The notes beneath the pieces are model-generated. The model was not told the origin of the DNA. It made no database searches and worked only from the letters and a program-made list of their open reading frames with translations. Shown here in pieces: positions 9,106 through 17,712 of a stretch of 64,000 bases of DNA. Positions within the stretch are counted from its first letter, which is position 1. Every line of letters starts with the position of its first letter. Source of the stretch: Sulfopaludibacter sp963835555 (GTDB lineage: Bacteria > Acidobacteriota > Terriglobia > Bryobacterales > Bryobacteraceae); the NCBI GenBank assembly GCA_963835555.1, contig CAWIGC010000041.1:1-64000 (forward strand). Direction: 5' to 3'. The translations under genes and the position numbers were made by a program.

Positions 9106-9136
9106 GACTCCGCATATCAATGGACGGCGCATATTT
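9106..9136 (-). repeat. Right terminal inverted repeat of RIT element 2
   Basis: Exact 31-base reverse complement of 5750-5780. The outer edge touches the AGGAAA of the IS66 tnpB reading frame (IDGRK), which fixes the insertion point in tnpB to within a few bases. No clear target duplication could be assigned because the outermost As may belong to either side. Confidence 0.93.
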
Positions 9137-9211
9137 CCTGCCATCGATCGACTCGATCGCCACCAGTATGCGCATCTGCGGCGTGATCTGGATCAGGACG
9201 CGACCTCCCAC
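9137..9211 (-). pseudogene. tnpB: IS66 TnpB (Orf2), N-terminal stub
   Basis: On the minus strand the frame gives IQITPQMRILVAIESIDGRK, the start of an IS66 TnpB, and is then replaced by the RIT terminal repeat. A GTG at 9211 is in frame. The usual ATGA overlap with tnpA may have decayed, because the sequence reads CCTGATCC at the tnpA stop. Together with 5431-5749 it reconstitutes one TnpB of about 115 residues. Confidence 0.85.
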
Positions 9212-9582
9212 AACGCCCGGCTCAGCCCCGCAAGATCCGATGTCGAAGCACCCTTTAACTGGATTCGTACCGTGCCACGCCGCCCTTCCAGTTCAATCGT
9301 GCATTCCGCAACAGAGATTGCCCGAGGCGTCAGCAACTCCACGAACGTTGGGGCCGGCTTTCCAGAAGTTGCTTTCGCTGCCATCAGTCGTTTCAGTTTG
9401 CCGCCGTCGAGGTGGAGTTCGGCCGCCGTTCGGTTGATACCATCTTTGCGGGCCAGTTCGGCTGCCGCCGACCACAACTCATCGGGTATCGGGCTCTTTC
9501 CCTGTCGGTTCTGTCTCCAAACCTCGAAGCGGGCACGTACCTCATCCATTGTGAGCGCCTGGCTTTTGCTGCGCATTGCCAC
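9193..9582 (-). CDS. tnpA: IS66 TnpA (Orf1)-type accessory protein
   Basis: 129 residues on the minus strand. The N-terminal half contains a helix-turn-helix-like segment (SAAAELARKDGINRTAAELH) and the C-terminal half the conserved beta-rich tail CTIELEGRRGTVRIQLKGAS followed by TSDLAGLSRALWEVAS, which is characteristic of IS66 Orf1 proteins. It lies just inside the likely element end and overlaps the tnpB stub by 19 bases. The open frame is intact, but the element has lost tnpB and tnpC, so it is an orphan. Confidence 0.85.
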   Translation of the reverse strand: MAMRSKSQALTMDEVRARFEVWRQNRQGKSPIPDELWSAAAELARKDGINRTAAELHLDGGKLKRLMAAKATSGKPAPTFVELLTPRAISVAECTIELEGRRGTVRIQLKGASTSDLAGLSRALWEVAS

Positions 9583-9601
9583 TCCTCCTCCCGGTATAAC
9601 C

Positions 9602-9620
9602 GGCCGAAGAACGACCTTAC
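9602..9620 (-). repeat. Likely terminal repeat of the IS66-like element
   Basis: On the minus strand the sequence GTAAGGTCGTTCTTCGGCC lies about 20 bases upstream of the tnpA start. IS66 family ends usually begin with GTAAG. The matching end is not in the window, so this is an assignment by consensus only. Confidence 0.45.
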
Positions 9621-9660
9621 CAGCTATGCCGGGCAGATTTCATGCAGCCTTGCGGAAAGC

Positions 9661-9804
9661 TCACAGAGCTTTGAATTCGCGATGAAGATATGGCGTCGCG
9701 TCGGGTGTGCGTCCGTGTTGATCAGGCTGAGTGTTCAGGTAGACGCTTAACACCGGGAACGTGGTGGGCTCGAAAGCCACCAGCCGCGCGAGGGGCTCAT
9801 CCAT
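9661..9804 (-). pseudogene. baeRF-type (bacterial/archaeal release-factor-like) protein, N-terminal remnant
   Basis: From ATG 9804 the minus strand encodes 47 residues (LARLVAFEPTTFPVLSVYLN, then TQPDQHGR) that look like the start of the baeRF/VLRF1 superfamily, whose full members are about 350-400 residues. The frame ends at 9661 and further stops follow before the IS66-like element end at 9620. The IS66-like insertion and later decay removed the rest. It is divergent from the permease at 9934. The family call rests on a short stretch. Confidence 0.55.
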
Positions 9805-9933
9805 AGCGGTCGCAAGCGGCTCTGTGATCGTGGACGACATGCCCAAGCATGAGCACGCCGGGGGCCACACGGATGAGGATGAGATTATCGGACGATACGC
9901 CGCCTTGCTGCGCCATACTCTAAACAGAGTCGC

Positions 9934-11802
9934 GTGCGATTCACAGACTGGTTGTTGGCCGATCTCCGGTTACCTAAGGGCATCCACAGCGAGCCCGAAC
10001 CCGAGCACGCCTGGTGGCGCGTGATGTGCTTAACCGGCGTCGACTATTTCTCGACGCTTGGTTACCAGCCAGGCATCGCTTTTCTGGCCGCCGGCCTGAT
10101 TTCCCCGTTGGCCACGCTCGTCCTGATTCTCGTGACCCTGTTCGGCGCCCTACCGGTCTACTGGCGAGTGGCGGCGGCCAGCCCTAATGGGCAGGGCAGC
10201 ATCGGCATGCTCGAGAAGCTTTTCCCTCAGTGGGCCGGCAAGGCCCTGGTCTTGATGCTCCTCGGCTTTGCGACCACGGATTTCGTCATCACTATGACGC
10301 TCTCCGCCGCCGACGCCGCCGCCCATGTTGCCCAAAACCCATTTACGCCAGATTGGATGAAAAGCCAGATGGCCGTGACGCTGGTTCTCTTGGGTATCCT
10401 CGGCGGTATTTTCCTGAAAGGATTTAAGGACGCCATCGGCGTGGCGGTCGTATTGGTCGCACTCTACCTGGCGCTCAACACGGTGGTCGTTACCGTTGCC
10501 ATCCAGCAGGTGCTCTTGCATCGGGAACTGCCGGCGAACTGGATACACAATCTTCTCGGGCAGCACGACAGCCCATTCGCAATGATCGGGGTCTCGCTGG
10601 TGCTGTTCCCGAAACTCGCCCTCGGCCTTTCAGGATTTGAGACCGGCGTCGCGGTGATGCCTCTCATAGAGGGCGCCGATCTCGCTGCGCGCATCCGCAA
10701 CACGCGCAAGTTGCTGGTGACCGCCGCGCTCGTGATGAGCGTTTTCCTGATGGCGAGCAGCATCGTGACCACTCTACTGATCGAGCCGGCCAGATTCAAA
10801 AGCGGCGGCGAAGCGAACGGCCGCGCCTTAGCCTACCTGGCACATAAGTATCTCGGCAATGCCTTTGGCTCGGTCTACGATGTCAGCACGATTCTGATCC
10901 TTGGGTTCGCCGGCGCTTCCGCGATGGCCGGCTTGCTCAACCTCATCCCCAGATATCTACCGCGATTCGGTATGGCGCCGGAGTGGGCTCGGGCCGCGCG
11001 TCCCCTCGTGCTGGTGTTCATGGCGGTCGGAGCCGCTGTCACCATTCTGTTCGATGCCAATGTGGACGCGCAGGGCGGAGCCTATGCTACCGGAGTTCTG
11101 GTACTGATTACGTCCGCGGCGGCAGCGGTGACCATCGCCCTATGGAACGGTTGGCTGCGATGGCCGTTTCTGTTTGTCTCGTTGGTTTTTCTCTACACCA
11201 CCACTGTGAATATCCTGGAACGGCCGGAGGGCATCAAGATCGCAGCCTTTTTCATCGGCGCTATGGTAGTTACCTCCGTGATCTCCCGTGCATTGCGCTC
11301 CACCGAATTGCGTATTTGCGGTGTGGAGTTCGACGAGCAGGCAATCGCATTACTGTCACACGATGAAGACCAGGTGATCCGTTTGATTGCCCATCGGCCG
11401 CGCCTGGAAACCGAGGCCGCTTTCGATGAAGTTGAAAACACGGTCCGCCACCGCTACGGACTCGGTCCCGAAGAACGGATCTACTTCCTGGCTGTGCTGC
11501 GCGGCGACGCCTCCGAATTCGAGGACACGTTACGGGTGACGGGCCACCAACTGGGGAGGCACGCGGTGCTCGAAGCGCAAAGCCCGGTCGTACCCAACGC
11601 AATCGCGGCCTTGCTGATCGAGTTGGAGAAGTCCACGGGCCGAATTCCTCATGCTTATTTCAAATGGACAGAGGGCAACCCGATCGGTAATCTACTGCGC
11701 TTTCTCATACTGGGTGAGGGCGACGTCGCGCCCGTTGCCCATGAGGTACTCCGCCGCGCCGTCCCGGACCCAAAACACCGGCCCGTGATCCACGTCAGCT
11801 AA
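9934..11802 (+). CDS. APC-superfamily amino acid permease-like transporter
   Basis: A 622-residue integral membrane protein. About 11-12 hydrophobic segments span residues 30-490 (first segment LTGVDYFSTLGYQPGIAFLA, with the GxxYxxxLGY-like APC entry motif). A soluble C-terminal region of about 130 residues contains RLIAHRP and FLAVLRGDASEFEDTLRV. It likely imports an amino acid or similar organic ion with cation; the substrate cannot be told. Start is GTG 9934 with a weak ribosome site; no better start lies nearby in frame. Monocistronic, with the remnant gene at 9804 pointing away. Confidence 0.85.
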   Translation: MRFTDWLLADLRLPKGIHSEPEPEHAWWRVMCLTGVDYFSTLGYQPGIAFLAAGLISPLATLVLILVTLFGALPVYWRVAAASPNGQGSIGMLEKLFPQWAGKALVLMLLGFATTDFVITMTLSAADAAAHVAQNPFTPDWMKSQMAVTLVLLGILGGIFLKGFKDAIGVAVVLVALYLALNTVVVTVAIQQVLLHRELPANWIHNLLGQHDSPFAMIGVSLVLFPKLALGLSGFETGVAVMPLIEGADLAARIRNTRKLLVTAALVMSVFLMASSIVTTLLIEPARFKSGGEANGRALAYLAHKYLGNAFGSVYDVSTILILGFAGASAMAGLLNLIPRYLPRFGMAPEWARAARPLVLVFMAVGAAVTILFDANVDAQGGAYATGVLVLITSAAAAVTIALWNGWLRWPFLFVSLVFLYTTTVNILERPEGIKIAAFFIGAMVVTSVISRALRSTELRICGVEFDEQAIALLSHDEDQVIRLIAHRPRLETEAAFDEVENTVRHRYGLGPEERIYFLAVLRGDASEFEDTLRVTGHQLGRHAVLEAQSPVVPNAIAALLIELEKSTGRIPHAYFKWTEGNPIGNLLRFLILGEGDVAPVAHEVLRRAVPDPKHRPVIHVS

Positions 11803-12121
11803 ACCGACCGAGTTTGCGTTCGGGCAGACGGGAACTGATCCTCGTGTCCTGTGGCCGTGGTGTGGTGTGCGCCGCTCGGTTCGGACCTCGGGCTGTCCAC
11901 TCGAACAATCACCGAGTCTGCTGGGACTAATCTTCGCCATCAACGGGCTCGACTCGTCGATCATCGCGGGCAGTACCGGCGACGATTACCGTCTGGCTGA
12001 ATTGATGGCCACGACAAGCCCATCCGGATGGTCCGGAGTGCTGAAGGTCAGGAACCCCGGTGGCATCACCGAAGGCCTTATCCCGCTCGACTCCAACACC
12101 TGGGCAGTGGGTCAGTCCAAA
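11803..12121. other. Intergenic region without a convincing gene
   Basis: A plus-strand open frame from 11867 to 12154 would encode 95 residues, but it shows no motif or ribosome site and overlaps the end of the better-supported minus-strand gene. No terminator with a T-run was seen. Confidence 0.4.
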
Positions 12122-12397
12122 TTAGAAGATTTCGCCGACCGCCTGGAGCCTTAATCGCAACGCGGACAGCCTCTCATTGATGAGCTGGAGTTCCTCATTG
12201 GTGGGCGTGAGCCGCGACAATAAGTGAAGGACCGCATCGTGCGCTTTCCGCGCATTTCTCCAATTTCGCTGTTTGATAGCAAGATCGCCAGAGGTGGCCG
12301 CGATCGCCAAGAACGACAACGCCACCTCGAGATCGGTGAAGAGGAACTGGACGCCAATCCTGTTCGAGTCGCGAAGAATACACCGTATGCCAAGCAT
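12122..12397 (-). CDS. Small helical protein of unknown function
   Basis: 91 residues, mostly helical. A hydrophobic stretch (LEVALSFLAIAATSGD) is followed by a Lys/Arg-rich helix (IKQRNWRNARKAHDAVLHLL) and a Leu-zipper-like tail (NEELQLINERLSALRLRLQ). The pattern is like small TPR-type helical-pair proteins that are frequent in soil Acidobacteria and Proteobacteria. It is convergent with the permease and divergent from the CheB-CheR gene downstream. The start may be later than 12397. Function is unknown. Confidence 0.55.
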   Translation of the reverse strand: MLGIRCILRDSNRIGVQFLFTDLEVALSFLAIAATSGDLAIKQRNWRNARKAHDAVLHLLSRLTPTNEELQLINERLSALRLRLQAVGEIF

Positions 12398-12682
12398 CGG
12401 CTAAAGCCTCACGCCATGGCCATCTTAGCAGTTCTCACTCGGGGTGCAGGTGGAGATTCAACGTGAACGGTCGGTTCAATCGAGAACCAGGATCGCGCGG
12501 CCGAGTCGGCATGAGGCTAACCCACTACAGGCCGAAATCACACGCCGGCTCTACGACGAAGTTCACCAGGTGCCAGATGCGGAGCGTGGCGGCAGTGTGA
12601 CCCCGGCGTGTCCAGACGCAGTCTCGGAATGTGTTCAGCACGAGCCAGATGCTAGAGTAGCAGGGAAAGGGAGCAAGTCATC

Positions 12683-15600
12683 GTGGCGACAAAAAGGCGC
12701 AAGGCGAAGGAGCCGGAAGGAACCCTCGAACCGAGAGCGGCGGAGCCACCATCCGGGCATGATGCTCCAGGATGCCCCATAGTCGGCATCGGCGCGTCGG
12801 CCGGGGGCCTGGCCGCATTCGAAGCCTTCTTTTCCGGCATGCCCGCCGACACCGATCCGGGCATGGCTTTCGTCCTGGTGCAGCACCTGGCTCCGGACCA
12901 CAAGAGCATCCTCACCGACCTGGTCAAGCGCTACACCCGTATGAAGGTCTTCGAAGTTGCGGACGGCATGGCGGTTGAGGCCAACTGCGCCTATATTATC
13001 CCGCCTAACCGGGACATGGCGTTACTCAACGGCACGCTACAGTTGCTGGAACCCGCCGCTCCGCGCGGCCATCGTCTGCCGATTGACTTTTTCTTCCGGT
13101 CCCTGGCCCAGGACCAGCGCGAGCGGGCCATAGGCATCGTGCTTTCGGGGACCGGCAGTGACGGCACCCAGGGGGTGCGGGCGATCAAGGGCGAAGGCGG
13201 CATGGCAATGGCGCAGAACCCTAAATCCACCGAATACGACGGCATGCCGAGCAGCGCTATTGCCACGGGCCTGGTGGATTATGTGCTGCCGGCGGCTGAG
13301 ATGCCGGCCCAACTCATTGCTTACGTCGCGCACGCGTTCGGAAAAACATCGCTTCCGGTCTCTCCTGCGGCTCCCAAGTCCGAAGACGCGATGAAGAAGA
13401 TCTTCTTGCTGTTGCGCGCTCAAACCGGTCACGATTTTTCTCACTACAAACAAAGCACCGTCGTCCGGCGCGTCGAACGGCGCATGGCGGTGCACCAGAT
13501 CGAGCGGTTGGAAGAGTATGTCCGCTATTTGCAGCAGACCCCAGCCGATGTGGAGGCGCTCTTTCGCGACCTCTTGATCGGCGTCACCAGTTTCTTCCGC
13601 GACGCGGAGGCGTTTGGGGCACTCCAGGAACATGCCATTCCGCGGCTTTTTGCCGGCAAATCCACGGGCGCATTGATTCGCGTCTGGGTGCCCGGCTGTT
13701 CCACGGGCGAGGAAGTCTATTCCCTGGCCATCCTGCTCCAGGAGCGCATGGAGGAGTTGAAGCAGAGTTTCAAGCTGCAGGTGTTCGCCACCGACATTGA
13801 CCGCCGTGCCATCGACTGCGCACGCGCCGGCATCTATCCGGCCAGTATTGCCGGCGACATTTCCCCGGAACGGCTGGCGCGTTTCTTCTCCCAGGAGTCG
13901 GATGGCAGCGCCTACCGCATCCAAAAGAGCATCCGCGATAGAGTGATCTTCTCCGAGCAGGACGTTATCAAGGACCCGCCCTTCTCCAAACTCGACTTGA
14001 TCAGTTGCCGTAATTTGTTGATCTATATGGGAGGGGGACTGCAGAAGAAGCTTTTTCCGCTGTTCCACTATGCACTGAACCCGGACGGCATGCTTTTCCT
14101 GGGCACGTCGGAAACCGTAGGCGAGTTCGTGGACCTTTTTGCCACGTTGGATCGCAAGTCGAAGTTGTATCAACGTAGAGAGGAGGTCGCCGGCGCACAC
14201 CGCACGGGCCTTCTCCCCCGACTGCCGGGAGATGGATCCGTCGCACGGCCCCCCGGGAAGGTGCCCGGCGAAAGCAAGGTCCCGGTGCGCGAGTTGACCG
14301 AGCGGGCGCTGCTGCAACAGTACGCCCCGCCCGGCGCCGTTGTTAACGAACGTGGCGACATCTTCTACCTGCACGGCCGCACCGGCAAGTACCTGGAACC
14401 GGCTCCGGGTGAGGCTGGAATGAACATCCTGAAGATGGCCCGTGAAGGTTTGCGGCCGGACTTGGCCACCGCCCTGCACAAAGCGGTCGCGCTCAAAGCG
14501 CCAGTGCGCCACCCGGGCCTGCGGATTAAAACCAACGGCGATTTCACGATTGTCAATCTGACGGTCCTGCCGGTGCCCGCGGGCCCGGATTCAGACGTCG
14601 CGGCCAATCTATTCCTGGTCGTTTTTGAGGATGCCCCGGCGCCCAGCCCGCAACTCTCTGAAACGGCGGCTGTCTTGGGTGCAGGCGGGGAGGCTAGCGA
14701 GATTGCCACGGACGTCGATGCGCGTGTTGCGAAGCTGAAACAGGAACTGCGGGCCAAGGAAGAATATCTCCAGACCACTAACGAGGAATTGGCAACCTCC
14801 AACGAGGAGCTCAAATCCGCTAACGAGGAAATGCAGTCCGTGAACGAGGAGTTGCAATCTACCAACGAGGAACTGGAGACCTCCAAGGAAGAATTGCAGT
14901 CGGTCAACGAGGAGTTGGGTACGGTCAACACCGAACTGCAAAACAAGGTGGCCGATCTGTCGCGATCGAACAACGACATGAACAATCTGCTCGCCGGCAC
15001 GGGAATCGGCACTATCTTTGTGGACCATCAACTGCGCATCCAACGCTTCACCCCCGCGGTCACTCAGGTGATCAATCTGATCCTGGCCGACGTGGGGCGG
15101 CCGGTGAGTCATATCGTCTCCAACCTGGTGGGCTATGACCGGCTGGCGGCGGACGTGCGGGAGGTGCTGGACAGCCTGGTGCCCAAGGAAGTTGAAGTTC
15201 AGACGCAGACGGGTACGTGGTACCTGCTACGTATCCGCCCCTATCGCACTCTGGAAAATGTGATCGAGGGGGCGGTAATCACCTTCACCGAGATTACCGA
15301 GATTAAAAAGGCACAGGCGGCGCTACGGGAATCCGAGGATCTGCGCCGCCTGGCGGTGGTAGTGCGCGACGCGCACGATGCCATTGCGGTGCAGGACTTG
15401 GAGGGTCGCATCCTGGCTTGGAATCCGGGGGCGGAAAGGATGTACGGCTGGAGCGAAGCCGAGGCATTGGCGATGAATATTCGCGACTTGATCCCGGAGA
15501 GCCGGCGGGAGGAAACGTTAGCCGTGCTCCGGAAATTGAGCCGCGCTGAGGCGATCGAGCCGTACCGCATGCCACGGATTGCCAAAGATGGCCGGATCGT

Positions 15601-15694
15601 GGAGGTCTGGCTTACCGCCACCGCGCTGGTGAACGACTCCGGGGCGGTGTATGCGGTTGCCACGACCGAGAGAAAGGTACAATCAGAGCCATGA
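12683..15694 (+). CDS. CheB-CheR-PAS fusion protein
   Basis: 1003 residues. The CheB methylesterase domain occupies about 30-215 with catalytic Ser39 (GIGASAGG), His68 (VQHLAP) and Asp160 (GTGSDG). The CheR region (about 230-495) shows ERRMAVHQIERLEEYVRYLQ, the SAM-binding WVPGCSTGEEVYSLAI and FATDID. A coiled coil of NEEL repeats (about 695-765) leads to two PAS domains (about 770-885 and 890-1000). There is no receiver or kinase domain; the next gene overlaps by 4 bases and supplies both. It probably adjusts glutamyl methylation of, or signals with, an unlinked sensor. GTG start follows GGGAAAGGGAGCAAG. Confidence 0.92.
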   Translation: MATKRRKAKEPEGTLEPRAAEPPSGHDAPGCPIVGIGASAGGLAAFEAFFSGMPADTDPGMAFVLVQHLAPDHKSILTDLVKRYTRMKVFEVADGMAVEANCAYIIPPNRDMALLNGTLQLLEPAAPRGHRLPIDFFFRSLAQDQRERAIGIVLSGTGSDGTQGVRAIKGEGGMAMAQNPKSTEYDGMPSSAIATGLVDYVLPAAEMPAQLIAYVAHAFGKTSLPVSPAAPKSEDAMKKIFLLLRAQTGHDFSHYKQSTVVRRVERRMAVHQIERLEEYVRYLQQTPADVEALFRDLLIGVTSFFRDAEAFGALQEHAIPRLFAGKSTGALIRVWVPGCSTGEEVYSLAILLQERMEELKQSFKLQVFATDIDRRAIDCARAGIYPASIAGDISPERLARFFSQESDGSAYRIQKSIRDRVIFSEQDVIKDPPFSKLDLISCRNLLIYMGGGLQKKLFPLFHYALNPDGMLFLGTSETVGEFVDLFATLDRKSKLYQRREEVAGAHRTGLLPRLPGDGSVARPPGKVPGESKVPVRELTERALLQQYAPPGAVVNERGDIFYLHGRTGKYLEPAPGEAGMNILKMAREGLRPDLATALHKAVALKAPVRHPGLRIKTNGDFTIVNLTVLPVPAGPDSDVAANLFLVVFEDAPAPSPQLSETAAVLGAGGEASEIATDVDARVAKLKQELRAKEEYLQTTNEELATSNEELKSANEEMQSVNEELQSTNEELETSKEELQSVNEELGTVNTELQNKVADLSRSNNDMNNLLAGTGIGTIFVDHQLRIQRFTPAVTQVINLILADVGRPVSHIVSNLVGYDRLAADVREVLDSLVPKEVEVQTQTGTWYLLRIRPYRTLENVIEGAVITFTEITEIKKAQAALRESEDLRRLAVVVRDAHDAIAVQDLEGRILAWNPGAERMYGWSEAEALAMNIRDLIPESRREETLAVLRKLSRAEAIEPYRMPRIAKDGRIVEVWLTATALVNDSGAVYAVATTERKVQSEP
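14779..14942 (+). repeat. Seven-codon repeats encoding a coiled coil
   Basis: About eight copies of a 21-base unit encode xNEELxS (NEELATSNEELKSANEEM and onward). The repeat phase equals two helical turns, as in the linker coiled coils of CheB-CheR fusions. It is coding sequence rather than a separate element. Confidence 0.85.
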
Positions 15695-17490
15695 CTCCGG
15701 AAGACGGCCTGTCAAATCCGATTGTCGAAAGCTCCACGGATTTGACAGGCGCGCCCGAGGCAGATGCAGGGCAAGCTTTGCGCAAGCGGGCCGAAGCGCT
15801 AGCAGGTGAAAGAGCCGGCGAGAGGCCGGAAGACCTGGAGGAGGCGCCGCTTGAGGTAGCGTTGCGCGCGCTCCACGAACTGCGGGTGCATCAGATCGAG
15901 CTGGAGATGCAGAACGAGGAGTTGCGCCGGACGCAGGAGGAACTGGAAGTTTCGCGGGCGCGGTACTTCGACCTTTACGATCTGGCGCCGGTGGGCTATG
16001 TCACGCTCAGCGAAAAAGGATTGATCGTGGAGGCCAATCTAACTGCCGCCAAACTGCTTGGCGTGGCGAGAAGCGCTCTAGTAAAGCAGTCTTTATCCCG
16101 CTTTGTCCTCCTCCAGGACCAGGACACTTATTACCTGCACCGGAAGGCGCTCTTGGAAACTGGCGCGCCACAGTCGTGGGAGCTGCGGCTGCTGAGAAAG
16201 GACGCCGAGCCCTTCTGGGCGCAGGTGGAGGCAACCGCGGCGCCGGGCGTCGACGGGGCTGTCGTGTGCCGCGCCGTGGTAGCTGATATCACGGAACGCA
16301 AGTTGGAGGCAGAGAAAAGAGCGAAGGTTGAGACCCAATACCGGCAACTGCAGAAGGCTGAAGGACTGGGACGCATGGCCGGGGCCATCGCCCACCACTT
16401 CAACAACTATCTGGCAGCGGTGATGGGGAACCTGGAACTGGCCATTGGCGACTCGCCGCAGGGCGCGGGATCCGACGCGCGACTGACCGACGCCTTGCAT
16501 GCGGCTCGCGAGGCGGCGGAGGTGAGCAAATTGATGCTGACCTACCTCGGACAAGCGCAAGCCCGACCTGAGCCGCTGGATCTCTCCGAGATCTGCCGCC
16601 GGAGCGTCCGCTTGCTCCAGGCCGCTATGCCAATAGACAGAGCCCTGGAGACCGACTTGCCCTCCCTCGGCCCGGGCATCAGCGCGAACGCCAACGAGAT
16701 ACAACAGATCCTGACGAACCTGGTCACCAATGCCTGGGAGGCGGGCGGTGACGCCAAGGGCGCCGTTCACCTGACCGTCAAGACGGTTTCTCGGGAGGAT
16801 ATTCCCGCATGGCAACGCTTCCCCCTGGATTGGCGGCCGCGCGACAATGCCTACGCTTGCCTCGAAGTGGTGGACCGGGGCAGCGGGATCGCTGGAGAGG
16901 ATATTGAAAAGATCTTCGACCCGTTTTTCTCCAGCAGGTTTACGGGAAGGGGCCTTGGGCTGTCGGTGGTTCTGGGAATTGCCCGGGCGCACGAAGGTGC
17001 CGTCACGGTGACGACCGAACCGGGCCGGGGGAGCACCTTCAGAGTCTTCTTGCCGGTGTCTGACGCAGAAGTCGCCGGCCCGCCGGACGAAGCGCCGAAT
17101 TCGTCTGAGATTGCTTGGGGCGGCACGGTACTGCTGGTTGAAGACGAACCGATGGTGCGCAAACTCGGCGAAAGCGCGCTCATGAGCCTTGGCTTTGAGG
17201 TGCTCCTGGCGGGAGATGGTATCGAGGCTATGGAAGTGTTCCGGCTGCACCAGGATGAAGTCCGCTGCGTGATTTGCGATGTGGCCATGCCGCGCATGGA
17301 TGGCTGGGAAACATTGGCCGCGCTGCGCAGGTTGGCGCCTGGCCTCCCGGTCGTCCTGGCCAGCGGCTACGACAAAGCCCAGGTAATGGCCGGCGATCAT
17401 CCAGAACTCCCCGAGGCGTTCCTGAGTAAGCCCTATCGACTCGACGAGCTTCGCGACGCCGTCCGCCGCGCCCTGGCCGGCAAGGAGTAA
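15691..17490 (+). CDS. PAS hybrid histidine kinase with C-terminal receiver domain
   Basis: 599 residues; ATG 15691 overlaps the previous TGA. Order: charged N-terminal coiled coil (RVHQIELEMQNEELRRTQEE), PAS (about 85-205), phosphoacceptor helix with AIAHHFNNYLAAVMGN (His near 232), HATPase (N box LTNLVTNAWEAG, G boxes DRGSGI and GRGLGLSVV), and a receiver domain (about 475-595) with LLVEDEP and the phosphoacceptor Asp in VICDVAMPRMDGWE. It likely works with the upstream CheB-CheR protein. Its N-terminal 200 residues are nearly duplicated in the next kinase. Confidence 0.92.
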   Translation: MTPEDGLSNPIVESSTDLTGAPEADAGQALRKRAEALAGERAGERPEDLEEAPLEVALRALHELRVHQIELEMQNEELRRTQEELEVSRARYFDLYDLAPVGYVTLSEKGLIVEANLTAAKLLGVARSALVKQSLSRFVLLQDQDTYYLHRKALLETGAPQSWELRLLRKDAEPFWAQVEATAAPGVDGAVVCRAVVADITERKLEAEKRAKVETQYRQLQKAEGLGRMAGAIAHHFNNYLAAVMGNLELAIGDSPQGAGSDARLTDALHAAREAAEVSKLMLTYLGQAQARPEPLDLSEICRRSVRLLQAAMPIDRALETDLPSLGPGISANANEIQQILTNLVTNAWEAGGDAKGAVHLTVKTVSREDIPAWQRFPLDWRPRDNAYACLEVVDRGSGIAGEDIEKIFDPFFSSRFTGRGLGLSVVLGIARAHEGAVTVTTEPGRGSTFRVFLPVSDAEVAGPPDEAPNSSEIAWGGTVLLVEDEPMVRKLGESALMSLGFEVLLAGDGIEAMEVFRLHQDEVRCVICDVAMPRMDGWETLAALRRLAPGLPVVLASGYDKAQVMAGDHPELPEAFLSKPYRLDELRDAVRRALAGKE

Positions 17491-17515
17491 CTGAGCGGCT
17501 CCTCGGATACGCGCT

Positions 17516-17533
17516 GCCTGTCCTCTGACAGGC
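17516..17533 (+). terminator. Stem-loop after the hybrid kinase gene
   Basis: GCCTGTC-CTCT-GACAGGC forms a perfect 7-bp stem with a 4-base loop, 26 bases after the stop at 17490. There is no T-run, so it could be a weak or Rho-assisted stop, or an mRNA 3' structure. Confidence 0.3.
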
Positions 17534-17712
17534 ACCGGCAGCCGCAAGAACAGGCGCGGGACTTGGAGGTCGGATGGGGAGCATGCCGAACCGTTGGCGT
17601 TGGCCTATTGCACCTAATCTCGGAGGCGTGGCCGGCAGAACCGCTCCCCGTCCACGCCCCCGGCGGAGTGAAAGGCCACAGCCACGATAGAAAGAAAGGT
17701 ACGATCAGAGTC

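Larger units (their letters stand above)
5750..9136 (+). mobile_element. RIT element 2 (three tyrosine recombinases), 3.39 kb, complete ends
   Basis: Three overlapping tyrosine-recombinase genes are bounded by a perfect 31-bp inverted repeat (5750-5780 and 9106-9136). Inside each terminus a third, divergent copy of the core motif faces inward (GGGACTCCACATAACGT near 5851-5867; ACGTTATGCGCCGTCCC near 9048-9064). The element interrupts tnpB of an IS66-like element, whose two halves lie immediately outside. RIT elements are known as trios of recombinases with conserved order; how the three proteins share the work is not settled. The middle gene is frameshifted here. Confidence 0.88.
2202..9620 (-). 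mobile_element. IS66-family-like element carrying a DruA-like gene, broken by three later insertions
   Basis: Read on the minus strand from 9620, the order is tnpA (9582-9193), the start of tnpB (9211-9137), [RIT element 5750-9136], the rest of tnpB (5749-5431), [ISL3 element 4064-5423], a druA-like gene (4017-3136), then tnpC (3139-2202), which is cut by the first RIT element. Joining the flanks restores the tnpB frame around IESIDGRK/KGIDWLAQ. A likely terminal repeat beginning GTAAGG lies at 9620-9602. The other end must lie left of the window. The order of insertions among the three guests cannot be decided. Confidence 0.78.

Noticed and set aside
13037..14512. Long minus-strand open frame (491 codons) opposite the CheB-CheR gene
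   Set aside because: It is the antisense shadow of a GC-rich gene; the plus strand has clear catalytic motifs and the minus frame shows none.
14779..14942. Regular 21-base repeats resembling a CRISPR or satellite
   Set aside because: The unit has no spacers and encodes an in-frame heptad coiled coil.
16093..17547. Minus-strand open frame of 484 codons opposite the hybrid kinase
   Set aside because: Antisense shadow. The plus-strand kinase motifs are complete.
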